In this document: one piece after another, positions 18,593-28,875 of the stretch | How positions within the stretch are numbered: position 1 is the first letter of the stretch | Layout: each line of letters starts with the position of its first letter | DNA from: Pseudomonas putida | Lineage (GTDB): Bacteria; Pseudomonadota; Gammaproteobacteria; Pseudomonadales; Pseudomonadaceae | Direction: 5' to 3' | NCBI RefSeq assembly: GCF_025905425.1 | Contig: NZ_CP109603.1 | Span: 3,550,501 to 3,614,500, forward strand | DNA length: 64,000 nucleotides | Notes under the pieces: model-generated | What the model saw: the letters and a program-made list of their open reading frames with translations, nothing else | Told to the model about the DNA's origin: nothing | The model's database searches: none | Position numbers and translations under genes: made by a program

Positions 18593-19336
18593 ATGAATGC
18601 AAAAGTCTGGCTGGTCGGTGCCGGCCCTGGTGACCCCGAACTGCTGACCCTCAAGGCCGTGCGGGCATTGCAGCAAGCCCAGGTGGTGATGATCGACGAC
18701 CTGGTTAACCCCGCCGTGCTGGAGCATTGCCCACAGGCGCGGGTCATTGCCGTGGGCAAGCGCGGCGGCTGTCGCTCCACGCCCCAAGCCTTTATCCAGC
18801 GCCTGATGTTGCGCCATGCGCGTCAGGGGCGCTGCGTGGTAAGGCTCAAAGGCGGCGATCCATGCATCTTCGGTCGAGGAGGCGAAGAGGCCGCCTGGTT
18901 GCAAGGGCACGGTATCGAGGTTGAACTGGTCAACGGCATCACTGCAGGCCTGGCAGGGGCGACGCAATACGGTATATCACTGACCTCGCGCGGGGTGAGC
19001 CGCGGGGTGACGCTGGTCACGGCACATACCCAGGATGACAGCGAACTGAACTGGGCGGCGCTGGCCCAGGGGGGCACGACGTTGGTGGTGTACATGGGCG
19101 TGGCGCGGCTGGAGCAGATTCGCCAAGGGCTGCTGCAAGGTGGCATGGCGCCAGATGTGCCGGTGGCGATGATCGAGAATGCATCATTGGCGCAGCAGCG
19201 CGAATGCCGCAGCGATGTACTGGGGATGGTAGAGGATGCGCGGGCGTTCGGGCTATGCAGCCCGGCGATTCTGGTGATTGGTGAGGTGGTTGGAGCCTCT
19301 GTTGAAACAATGTGCGGCCTGACGCAGGTGGCATGA
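18593..19336 (+). CDS. cobA: Uroporphyrinogen-III C-methyltransferase
   Basis: 247 residues, the length of stand-alone SUMT enzymes. It has the N-terminal VGAGPGDPELLTLKA signature, VVRLKGGDPCIFGRGGEE, and the later GVTLVTAHT. It uses two S-adenosylmethionine to make precorrin-2, the precursor of siroheme and cobalamin. Placement in a nitrate operon fits provision of siroheme for assimilatory nitrite reductase. That reductase is not in this window; the operon ends here at a two-way terminator. Confidence 0.93.
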   Translation: MNAKVWLVGAGPGDPELLTLKAVRALQQAQVVMIDDLVNPAVLEHCPQARVIAVGKRGGCRSTPQAFIQRLMLRHARQGRCVVRLKGGDPCIFGRGGEEAAWLQGHGIEVELVNGITAGLAGATQYGISLTSRGVSRGVTLVTAHTQDDSELNWAALAQGGTTLVVYMGVARLEQIRQGLLQGGMAPDVPVAMIENASLAQQRECRSDVLGMVEDARAFGLCSPAILVIGEVVGASVETMCGLTQVA

Positions 19337-19361
19337 CATCCCGGTTGAAAACCAGGCAAAG

Positions 19362-19387
19362 AAAAACCCGGCCGAGGCCGGGTTTTT
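19362..19387. terminator. Bidirectional terminator between cobA and oprF
   Basis: AAAAACCCGGC / GCCGGGTTTTT, an 11-bp perfect stem with a four-base loop. It has A and T runs on both sides and so serves the converging cobA and oprF transcripts. Confidence 0.93.
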
Positions 19388-19405
19388 CATGAAGCATCAA
19401 ACCAA

Positions 19406-20443
19406 TTACTTGGCCTGGGCTTCTACTTGCGCTTCAACGCGACGGTTAACAGCGCGACCTTCTTCGGTGGCGTTGTCAGCAACCGGACGGGTCTCACCGT
19501 AGCCAACCGAGTCAACACGGCTGGATTCTACGCCGTACTGCTGGGTCAGGACTTGCTTGACAGCGCTGGCACGACGCTCGGACAGCTTCTGGTTGTAAGC
19601 GTCTGGACCCACGGAGTCAGTGTGACCTTCCACGGTGGTGGTGGTCTGTGGGTACTGCTTCATGAAGTCAGCCAGGTTCTTGATGTCGCCGTAGCTGTTA
19701 GGCTTGACGACCGACTTGTCGAAGTCGAACTTGACGTCCAGCTCAACGCGAACGACTTCGGCAACAGCCGGGCAGCCGTCGGCGTCAACGGTAACGTTGG
19801 CCGGGGTGTCAGGGCACTTGTCGACGTTGTCGCAAACGCCATCGTTGTCGCTGTCGGAGCAGACTTCGGCAACTGGAGCCGGAGCAACTTCAGCTTGCTT
19901 CGGGCTACCGCCGAAGTTCAGACCAACACCAACGGATGGGCCCCACTCGGTGTTGCCGTTGTCGATGTTGTACATGGCTTCAACGCCAGCACGGGCGAAG
20001 AACATGTCGGTGATGTACCACTTGGCGCCAGCGCCAACGTTGGCGAAGGTGGAGTGGTCACGGCCGCTACGGGTAGCTTGGCCCAGGCTCTCGTGAGCGA
20101 AACCAGCGGAAACGTACGGACGCAGAGCATCGCCAACGGTACCGAAGTGGTAGGTAGCGTCGAGCTTGGCTTTGGAACCTTTGATGTCTTTGTTGAAGAC
20201 ATCACCACGAGCGTTGTGAGTCTCGTTGTAGCCCAGGTCCAGGGAAACGTCGTCGGTCAGGAAGTAACCGAGGCGAACACCAGGATTGGTGCCGTCGTTC
20301 TTGAAGTTACGCTCGCTGTCGTAGTACTGCTTGGTAACGTTACCTTCGATTTCGACAGCGCCTTGGCCTTGAGCCAGAACGCCGAACGAAGTAGCAGCTA
20401 CGAGCGAGCCAATGGCCAAGCCCAAGGTGTTTTTCAATTTCAT
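19406..20443 (-). CDS. oprF: Major outer-membrane porin OprF
   Basis: 345 residues. A signal peptide (MKLKNTLGLAIGSLVAATSFGVLAQG) is followed by an eight-stranded N-terminal barrel, a linker rich in Asp/Cys with four Cys (EVCSDSDNDGVCDNVDKCPD, then DGCP), and a C-terminal OmpA-like peptidoglycan-binding domain (TTTVEGHTDSVGPDAYNQKL). It is a structural protein and slow, non-specific porin. The sigX gene is 111 bp upstream on the same strand and is known to drive oprF in Pseudomonas. Confidence 0.98.
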   Translation of the reverse strand: MKLKNTLGLAIGSLVAATSFGVLAQGQGAVEIEGNVTKQYYDSERNFKNDGTNPGVRLGYFLTDDVSLDLGYNETHNARGDVFNKDIKGSKAKLDATYHFGTVGDALRPYVSAGFAHESLGQATRSGRDHSTFANVGAGAKWYITDMFFARAGVEAMYNIDNGNTEWGPSVGVGLNFGGSPKQAEVAPAPVAEVCSDSDNDGVCDNVDKCPDTPANVTVDADGCPAVAEVVRVELDVKFDFDKSVVKPNSYGDIKNLADFMKQYPQTTTTVEGHTDSVGPDAYNQKLSERRASAVKQVLTQQYGVESSRVDSVGYGETRPVADNATEEGRAVNRRVEAQVEAQAK

Positions 20444-20554
20444 CCGTTAAATCCCCATCTGGTGATAGTTAAGCAGTCCCACCAACAACAAGGGGGACAA
20501 CTCGACGGCAAGTCTAGCAGAACTCGCCGATTCGTTAGAGCTATTTGCACGGGG

Positions 20555-21145
20555 TTAAGTTTCCTCTACCCCGTGAAATTTCTCCCTAAGCTTGTCTAGC
20601 GCGCGCTTGTAACGCATTTTCGTCGCGCTCAGGCCCATGTGCATGATATCGGCGATTTCCTGAAATTCCAGTTCTGCGACAAAACGCAGCACCAGGATTT
20701 CCCGGTCGATCGGGTTCACATGCACCAGCCATTTGTCCAGCCCGCCTTTTTCTTCGGGTTTTGGAGCCTTGTCCTCGGACGCCTCTTCAACAGGGTCCAG
20801 ACTCAAGGCATCCATCAACCGACGTTTACGGCGCTCCTTGCGGTACTGGGTAATGCACTCGTTGTAGGTGATGCTGTAGAGCCAGGTCTTGAACTTCGAC
20901 TTACCCTCGAAGTTTTTCAGCCCGTAAAGCACTTTGAGCATCACTTCCTGACAGACATCGTCGGCATCCCGGTCGTTCCCTAAATAACGTGCACACACGT
21001 TGAACAGGGTCCGCTGGTAGCGCCGCATGAGCTCCTCATAGGCGCGGGTAACGTGGTACAGCTCCTCATGCGAACGCGCCACCAACTCTTCGTCGGTGAG
21101 CTCGCGGGGGTCATAACGCATGGGCGGCGAATGAACTTTATTCAA
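20555..21145 (-). CDS. sigX: ECF sigma factor SigX
   Basis: 196 residues, recognised from the highly conserved Pseudomonas SigX sequence (RYDPRELTDEELVARSHEEL; SATKMRYKRALDKLREKF). Region 2 (DRDADDVCQEVMLKVLYGL) and region 4 (LEFQEIADIMHMGLS) are intact. SigX responds to cell-wall and membrane stress, controls oprF and influences fatty-acid composition. The order cmaX-cfrX-cmpX-sigX-oprF on the minus strand is the standard locus. No classical anti-sigma gene is adjacent; CmpX or CfrX have been proposed to influence activity. Confidence 0.96.
   Translation of the reverse strand: MNKVHSPPMRYDPRELTDEELVARSHEELYHVTRAYEELMRRYQRTLFNVCARYLGNDRDADDVCQEVMLKVLYGLKNFEGKSKFKTWLYSITYNECITQYRKERRKRRLMDALSLDPVEEASEDKAPKPEEKGGLDKWLVHVNPIDREILVLRFVAELEFQEIADIMHMGLSATKMRYKRALDKLREKFHGVEET
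20557..20564 (-). promoter_or_regulatory. Possible SigX -35 element for oprF
   Basis: On the minus strand GGAAACTT overlaps the last codons of sigX, 113 bp before the oprF start, and resembles the AAC-core -35 of ECF sigma promoters. I could not pick a convincing -10, so this is only a candidate. Confidence 0.35.
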
Positions 21146-21233
21146 AACGGATCTGGCCGACAGTCAGGTCAATGTCGCCGCGCGACCCCGTGGGTCGATT
21201 TCGCGGCGGCATACATTAACAGCTTTTGTGCGG

Positions 21234-22058
21234 TTAGCGGCTATTCACGCGCTGCTCAAGCAGCTCACGGTTAGACAGCGACACCAGTTCGCCATCATCG
21301 GTCAACAGCGTTGTCTTGACCGTGCCGATTTCCTCGATATGCCCTTCGACCTCTCCAATCCGCACCTGCTGGCCGACCTGGTACAGTTCACGCACGTAGA
21401 TTCCGGCCAGAATCTGCCCGGCGATTTCGCGGCTGCCCAGGCCCATGGCCAAGGCAACGGCCAGACCAACGGTAATCAGCCCGATGACGATAACGTGGTT
21501 GAGCAGGTCGGTCTTGACCTCAAGCTGGCTGATGGCCACCGAGATGCTGATGATGATCACCAGGCCTTGGGTGATACGCCCAAGACCTGCGGAATACTCA
21601 AGGCCAATGCCTTCGGCTGCACCGCGTACCAGGCCATTTGCCACTTGTGCCAATAGCACGCCGGCCAGCAGCACCAGCGCCGCGCCAAACACTTTAGGCA
21701 GGTACAGGGCGAGCATGTCGAGGGTCGCCGACACCCGCTCAAGGCCCAGCGATTCAGCGGCCGAGACGAGGAAAATCAGCAACACGAACCAGTAGACGAT
21801 CTTGCCAATCAGGGTCGAAATCGGCACCTGGATGCCAGCCCGACTCAGCATCTTGGTCAGCCCGGTACCGGCCATCAGGCGGTCCAGGCCGAGCTTGGCC
21901 AGCAGCTTGGACAGCAGCGCGTCGAGCAGCTTGGCCACCACAAAACCGAGCAGCACCACGACCAGCGCGCCGAACAGGTTAGGGATGAAGTTCGCCACCT
22001 TGGTCCAAAGGGCAGTCATGGCGGTGACCAGGCTTTGGGTCCAGAGATCCAGTTCCAT
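21234..22058 (-). CDS. cmpX: CmpX, small-conductance mechanosensitive channel family
   Basis: 274 residues starting at the ATG 22058 (MELDLWTQSLVTAM); a TTG two codons earlier is less likely. An N-terminal repeat of membrane helices (for example FGALVVVLLGFVVAKLLDALL) precedes a short MscS-like beta domain (VRIGEVEGHIEEIGTVKTTL). The family opens under membrane tension, and in Pseudomonas cmpX lies immediately before sigX and affects its activity. The gap to sigX is 88 bp. Confidence 0.93.
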   Translation of the reverse strand: MELDLWTQSLVTAMTALWTKVANFIPNLFGALVVVLLGFVVAKLLDALLSKLLAKLGLDRLMAGTGLTKMLSRAGIQVPISTLIGKIVYWFVLLIFLVSAAESLGLERVSATLDMLALYLPKVFGAALVLLAGVLLAQVANGLVRGAAEGIGLEYSAGLGRITQGLVIIISISVAISQLEVKTDLLNHVIVIGLITVGLAVALAMGLGSREIAGQILAGIYVRELYQVGQQVRIGEVEGHIEEIGTVKTTLLTDDGELVSLSNRELLEQRVNSR

Positions 22059-22060
22059 AT

Positions 22061-22324
22061 TCAATCGGCCTTATCTGCTTTGCTGCCGGTGGCAGCGTTG
22101 CGGGTAGAGTTTCTACGCACGGGCGCAACATGCGCCGAGCCATTGTTGACGGCAATCAGCAGCGCCTGGCTCCAACGGCCAAGCAGGCTGAACAGATCAC
22201 CCGCACCGACCTGGCGGTTGGCGGTTTTCAGCACACGACCCAGGCATGCAGCGTCGTCTCGGTCCTGGCCGGACGGCGACGCCTTGAGCAGGTCGCGCAG
22301 GGATTCTTCAAACGGATCGTGCAT
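22061..22324 (-). CDS. cfrX: CfrX, small conserved protein of the sigX locus
   Basis: 87 residues from the ATG at 22324 (MHDPFEESLRDLLKASPSG), preceded by GAGGTG. It ends 2 bp before the cmpX start, so the two are translationally linked. It is acidic at the N terminus and basic at the C terminus, with no membrane segment. No biochemical function is known to me. The symbol follows the Pseudomonas cmaX-cfrX-cmpX naming. Confidence 0.82.
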   Translation of the reverse strand: MHDPFEESLRDLLKASPSGQDRDDAACLGRVLKTANRQVGAGDLFSLLGRWSQALLIAVNNGSAHVAPVRRNSTRNAATGSKADKAD

Positions 22325-22431
22325 GGGCACCTCGCGCAGTATCAGCAAGAGACGAGATGGCACAGCGATGGGTCACACATCGCATTGGGACGAATGTTTC
22401 AAAATGAACAAGCGTTGGGGACTTCGCGGGC

Positions 22432-22492
22432 AAGCCCGCTCCCACAGGGAGCGCATACCTGTGGGTGCGGGCTTGCCCGCGAAGAGGCCGGG
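22432..22492. repeat. P. putida-type REP pair
   Basis: CTTCGCGGGCAAGCCCGCTC and its inverted copy are separated by a short spacer, between cfrX and cmaX. The element sits inside an otherwise conserved gene set and could act as a partial transcription or mRNA-decay boundary. Confidence 0.9.
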
Positions 22493-22508
22493 ACAGGTCA
22501 ATAGCCAT

Positions 22509-23504
22509 TCATACCCACCGCAACCGGCGGAACAACCACCACTGCCCCACCGCCAGGCCCAGCACCAGCAGGCTGGCGAACAGGAAACCATACGGGCTGT
22601 TCGACCCCGGAATACCGCCGACATTGATGCCGAGCAGCCCGGTGACAAAGCTCATGGGCAGAAAAATGCAGGTGATGATGCCGAAGCGATACATGGTCCG
22701 GTTCATCCGCTCGCTGCGCCGCCGATCCTCGCTCTCAAGCACCAGCGCGGCCCGCTCGCGGGTCAACTCCAGCTCTTCGAGGTAGCGAATCAGGCTGTTG
22801 TTCAGTTCGTTCCAGTAGTCGGCATCGGCATCGGCAAACCAGCTCCACTTGCTGCGTGACAGCTGCGCGTAGATTTCACGCTGCGGCGCCAGAAAACGCC
22901 GCAAGCCGGCGGCGCGGCGACGGATCTGCTGCAGGCTGCCTTGCTCGGGGGTATACCGTTCGTCGGATTCGACCTTTTCTTCTTCGATATCGACCAGCTC
23001 GGACAGGTCGCTGACAAGACCCTGGACCTTTTCAGTCAGCAGCTCACCCATCAGCAACAGCAATTCGGAAGCCGACTTCGGCCCCCTGCCCTCGCTGAGC
23101 AACTGGAGAATCTCGTCACTGGCCCTGAGCGGCCTCAGGCGCAGCGAAATGACCCGCTGGGCCTCGGCGAAGATGCGCACCGAGACCATGTCCTCAGGCT
23201 CGGCGCCTGGGTTGAGGTTGACCCCGCGCAAGAACAGCAACAACTGTTCATCTGCCAACGGCAGCAAGCGCGGCCGGGTGTTTTCTTCCAGCAGCAGCTC
23301 GCAGGCAAACTCGCTCAGGCCGCTGTCTCGCAGCAGCCAGGTGCGGGTTTGTGGATGGCTGCGGTCCCAGTGCAGCCAAAGGCTTTCCTGGGGGTGCAGC
23401 TGCAGGTCGTCCAGTTCGGTACGGGCAATCGAGCGCGCGCCGCCTTTGCCATCGAGCACCAGGGCATGCACCAGCCCCCACTGCGCGTTGTCTTCCTCGA
23501 ACAT
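22509..23504 (-). CDS. cmaX: CmaX, CorA/ZntB-like metal ion channel
   Basis: 331 residues from the ATG at 23504 (MFEEDNAQWGLVHALV). It has a large N-terminal cytoplasmic domain, a long helical stalk, and two C-terminal membrane helices with the pore motif read as GIN (GLLGINVGG) instead of the GMN of classical CorA. GIN is the form seen in ZntB-type members, so the ion could be Mg2+, Zn2+ or another divalent metal. It heads the cmaX-cfrX-cmpX-sigX cluster, so ion balance and envelope stress may be linked. Confidence 0.9.
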   Translation of the reverse strand: MFEEDNAQWGLVHALVLDGKGGARSIARTELDDLQLHPQESLWLHWDRSHPQTRTWLLRDSGLSEFACELLLEENTRPRLLPLADEQLLLFLRGVNLNPGAEPEDMVSVRIFAEAQRVISLRLRPLRASDEILQLLSEGRGPKSASELLLLMGELLTEKVQGLVSDLSELVDIEEEKVESDERYTPEQGSLQQIRRRAAGLRRFLAPQREIYAQLSRSKWSWFADADADYWNELNNSLIRYLEELELTRERAALVLESEDRRRSERMNRTMYRFGIITCIFLPMSFVTGLLGINVGGIPGSNSPYGFLFASLLVLGLAVGQWWLFRRLRWV

Positions 23505-23531
23505 CAAAGCTCCATCAGCGCGTGCGGCGCA

Positions 23532-24023
23532 TCACTCCGGCATTTTCAGCGGGCTTGGCGAGACCACTACGCCATTGTTGTCGGCATACACATACTCACC
23601 CGGGCGGAAGGTCACACCGGCGAAGGTCACCGGCACGTTTAGCTCGCCAATGCCCTGCTTGTTGCTTTTTTTCGGGTGGCTGGCCAGGGCCTGCACGCCG
23701 ACGTCGGTCTGGATCAGGATGTCCACGTCGCGTACGCAGCCGTAGACCACCAGGCCTTCCCAGCCGTTCTTGGCGGCTTTCTCGGCCAGCATGTCGCCCA
23801 GCAGCGCACAGCGCAGCGAACCGCCACCGTCGACCACCAGCACCTTGCCCTTGCCGTCGAGCTCGACCTGCTCCTTGACCCGCGAGTTGTCTTCAAAGCA
23901 CTTGAGGGTGACGATCTGGCCACCGAACGAATCGCGGCCACCGAAGTTGCTGAACATTGGTTCGAGGACCTGGACCAGGTCCGGGTAGGCGTCGCACAGG
24001 TCGGGCGTTACGTAATGCTGCAT
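23532..24023 (-). CDS. rraA: RraA family protein (RNase E regulator / HMG aldolase-like)
   Basis: 163 residues, the usual length. It has the family's [19 protein letters not shown] segment and [11 protein letters not shown] near the C terminus. E. coli RraA binds and inhibits RNase E, while related proteins have metal-dependent 4-hydroxy-4-methyl-2-oxoglutarate aldolase activity. The sequence alone does not decide which role applies. It stands alone between cmaX and a REP element. Confidence 0.9.
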   Translation of the reverse strand: MQHYVTPDLCDAYPDLVQVLEPMFSNFGGRDSFGGQIVTLKCFEDNSRVKEQVELDGKGKVLVVDGGGSLRCALLGDMLAEKAAKNGWEGLVVYGCVRDVDILIQTDVGVQALASHPKKSNKQGIGELNVPVTFAGVTFRPGEYVYADNNGVVVSPSPLKMPE

Positions 24024-24132
24024 GGGAAGCTCCTGTCAGTCACAACGAAAGCGGATATGGGCCAAGGCTACACCGGAGAGGCTGTTGACGTCATCCGGGA
24101 CTGAGCAGTCAGTTGCATTCCTTCTACACTGA

Positions 24133-24225
24133 CCTCTTCGCGGGGCAAGCCCGCTCCCACAGGATCACTGCAGCCCTTAGGCCAGTGGTATTCCTGTGGG
24201 AGCGGGCTTGCCCCGCGAAGAGGCC
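24133..24225. repeat. P. putida-type REP pair
   Basis: Inverted arms (CCTCTTCGCGGGGCAAGCCC... and complement) about 35 bases long separated by about 24 bases. It lies between rraA and the hydrolase gene, both on the minus strand. Confidence 0.93.
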
Positions 24226-24243
24226 AGTAAAGGCCGCACAGAA

Positions 24244-25236
24244 TCAGCTGGCCAACACAGGCTCCGCCGCCACAATCGACGCATGCACCGGCACCATCGG
24301 GTCTTTCAACCAGCGCTCCACCAACGGCCAGACCTGCGCCTGGGCCGCCTTGCTGACCAGCATGTCGACATGCCCGAATGCCTCGAAACCTTCCTCGCGC
24401 CCCAACCGCAGAAACTGCTTGCGCGCCCCGCCCAGTTGCTCGAACAGCTTGCGGCAAGCCCATACAGGGTCCTGGAAGTCCCCTGCACCGGCCACTGCCA
24501 GCACCGGCACATCAATCTGCGAAAGCCCTGCCCACCAGTCATTGTCCTTGTCGCCAAAGCGTCCGAACAGGCCGTGCCAGCGCATGCTTTCGAGTGCCAG
24601 GCCAATCGGCTCATCCTCGGGGCCACGCTTTAACCGCTGCCCCGGAATCTGCCTCCAGCGCTTGAGCAGCAACTTCGCCCCCCACACCACCGGCGGCACT
24701 TTCAAGGGCCAGTACACCCGGCTGACCTGGGTGCCGAAGAACGCGGCGCTGGCAACCTGCTCAGGGGGCAAGAAACCACCACCCAGCGCCGCAGCCAGGG
24801 TTGTCCCGCCCAAGGAATGGCCAATCCAGTGCGGCGCCTGGCCGGCCTGTTCCTGAACGAAAGCGGCGATCAAGGGCAAGTCATCGCGGGCGTAATCGGC
24901 GACACGGTTGTGCTGCCACTGACGGTTGCGCGGCGACAGGCCATGGCCACGCATCTCCGGGATCCACACATCGAAACCTGCGCGGGCCAGAAACGCGCCC
25001 AGGCCGATGCCTTTGGGCGAATACCAGAAACGGCGGTTGGAAAAGCTGCCGTGCAGAAGAATGACCGGTACGCCTTGGGCGCCCGGCTGGTCGGCCAGCC
25101 CAAGGCGGGTCACGGCCAGCTCGACGCTTGGGTCGGGGCTGTTGCCGGCCTTGATCCGGTACACGTCCTCGCTCAGATCGCCTCGGCGTTCAGCGCTGAG
25201 CAAGGCCACGGGAAATAAAGTGCTGCTGCTATGCAT
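24244..25236 (-). CDS. Alpha/beta-hydrolase fold protein
   Basis: 330 residues from the ATG at 25236. The nucleophile elbow is GHSLGG (in PHWIGHSLGGTTLA), with an oxyanion region HGSFSNRRF early in the protein and AGAGDFQDP as the probable acid segment near the C terminus. The family includes lipases, esterases and PHA-type depolymerases. The substrate cannot be told. It lies just downstream of ppsA but behind a terminator, so it probably has its own promoter. Confidence 0.85.
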   Translation of the reverse strand: MHSSSTLFPVALLSAERRGDLSEDVYRIKAGNSPDPSVELAVTRLGLADQPGAQGVPVILLHGSFSNRRFWYSPKGIGLGAFLARAGFDVWIPEMRGHGLSPRNRQWQHNRVADYARDDLPLIAAFVQEQAGQAPHWIGHSLGGTTLAAALGGGFLPPEQVASAAFFGTQVSRVYWPLKVPPVVWGAKLLLKRWRQIPGQRLKRGPEDEPIGLALESMRWHGLFGRFGDKDNDWWAGLSQIDVPVLAVAGAGDFQDPVWACRKLFEQLGGARKQFLRLGREEGFEAFGHVDMLVSKAAQAQVWPLVERWLKDPMVPVHASIVAAEPVLAS

Positions 25237-25253
25237 AAGGTTGCTTGGTGCAC

Positions 25254-25287
25254 AAAAAAGGGCGGGAACCATTGCTGGAACTCGCCC
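25254..25287 (-). terminator. Probable terminator of ppsA
   Basis: On the minus strand GGGCG ... CGCCC is followed by TTTTTT. The loop is long and internally imperfect. A second stem (CGGGGG / CCCCCG) lies between it and the ppsA stop. Confidence 0.6.
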
Positions 25288-25338
25288 TGGATCAAACCAG
25301 GCGGGGGCACGCCAGACGCACCCCCGCAATTCACTGGA

Positions 25339-27714
<2,376 letters not shown>

Positions 27715-27891
27715 GGTGATCTCTCCACTAACTGTGTTGGAAAAGCTCAAAGGCGCCCGCCTGTCTTCTTTGACTTGGCCGGGCGTTTGTGGCCTGTACC
27801 TGGAAAATAAGTGAGAATGCCGACAGCCGCATTCGGCAAACCGAACTTATCATATCCAAGAAACGTCATCAGCTTAAGGCCCAGGATGCAA

Positions 27892-28710
27892 ATGAAAAGA
27901 ACCGCGTTCTTCATCTCCGACGGCACCGGCATCACTGCCGAGACCCTGGGGCAAAGCCTGCTCGCTCAATTCGAAAGCATTCCGTTCAATAAATTTACCC
28001 GTCCTTACATCGATTCGCCGGACAAGGCGCGGACCATGGTGCAGCAAATCAACGCGGCTGCCGAGCGCGACGGTGTGCGCCCAATCATCTTCGACACCAT
28101 CGTCAATCAGGACATCCGTGAAATCCTGGCCACCTCAAATGGCTTCATGATCGACATCTTTTCGTCGTTTTTATCCCCGCTTGAGCAGGAATTGACCGCC
28201 CATTCGTCGTATTCCGTGGGCAAATCGCACTCGATTGGCGGCAACTCCAACTACATGGAGCGTATCGAGGCGGTCAACTTTGCCCTGGACAACGATGATG
28301 GCGCGCGCACGCACTACTACGACAAGGCCGACCTGATTCTGGTCGGCGTTTCGCGCTGCGGCAAGACGCCAACCTGTCTGTACATGGCGATGCAGTTCGG
28401 TATCCGTGCGGCCAACTACCCGCTGACCGAAGACGACATGGAACGCCTGCAACTGCCGGCGGTGCTGAAAAAGCACCACAACAAGCTGTTCGGCCTGACC
28501 ATCGACCCCGACCGCCTGACCGCCATTCGCCACGAACGCAAGCCCAACAGCCGCTATTCGAGCTTTGCCCAGTGCGAGTTCGAAGTCCGCGAGGTAGAGA
28601 GCCTGTTCCGTCGGGAGAACATTCCCAATATCAATTCCACGCATTTTTCGGTGGAAGAGATTTCGGCGAAGATTCTGGTGGAGAAAGGCGTGGAGCGCAG
28701 GTTCAAGTAA
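27892..28710 (+). CDS. ppsR: PEP synthase regulatory protein (bifunctional kinase/pyrophosphorylase)
   Basis: 272 residues from [20 protein letters not shown]. The family (DUF299) phosphorylates a Thr next to the catalytic His of PEP synthase using ADP, and removes it with phosphate. The P-loop-like motif GVSRCGKT is at 152-159. It is transcribed away from ppsA, 177 bp apart, which fits dedicated control of that enzyme. It is also called PSRP or ydiA. Confidence 0.95.
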   Translation: MKRTAFFISDGTGITAETLGQSLLAQFESIPFNKFTRPYIDSPDKARTMVQQINAAAERDGVRPIIFDTIVNQDIREILATSNGFMIDIFSSFLSPLEQELTAHSSYSVGKSHSIGGNSNYMERIEAVNFALDNDDGARTHYYDKADLILVGVSRCGKTPTCLYMAMQFGIRAANYPLTEDDMERLQLPAVLKKHHNKLFGLTIDPDRLTAIRHERKPNSRYSSFAQCEFEVREVESLFRRENIPNINSTHFSVEEISAKILVEKGVERRFK

Positions 28711-28719
28711 GCCTGCAGT

Positions 28720-28813
28720 GGCCTCTTCGCGGGGCAAGCCCGCTCCCACAGGTTGGACTGCCCTCAGGTTAAGTGGGCAACCTGTGGGAGCGGGCTTGCC
28801 CCGCGAAGAGGCC
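28720..28813. repeat. P. putida-type REP pair
   Basis: Inverted arms of about 35 bases (GGCCTCTTCGCGGGGCAAGC... and complement). A second short inverted repeat lies in the spacer (AACCTGTGGGA / TCCCACAGGTT overlap). It sits just after ppsR and before the two-way terminator. Confidence 0.93.
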
Positions 28814-28827
28814 GGGACAGCCCCCTA

Positions 28828-28859
28828 AAAAAGCCCCGGCATCACTGCCGGGGCTTTTT
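28828..28859. terminator. Bidirectional terminator between ppsR and gdhB
   Basis: AAAAAGCCCCGGC / GCCGGGGCTTTTT, a perfect 13-bp stem with loop ATCACT. Converging genes lie on both sides. Confidence 0.95.
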
Positions 28860-28875
28860 CATTTCAGAGCAACGA

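Noticed and set aside
19427..20599. 390-codon plus-strand frame opposite oprF
   Set aside because: Antisense shadow of a highly expressed porin gene, no domain.
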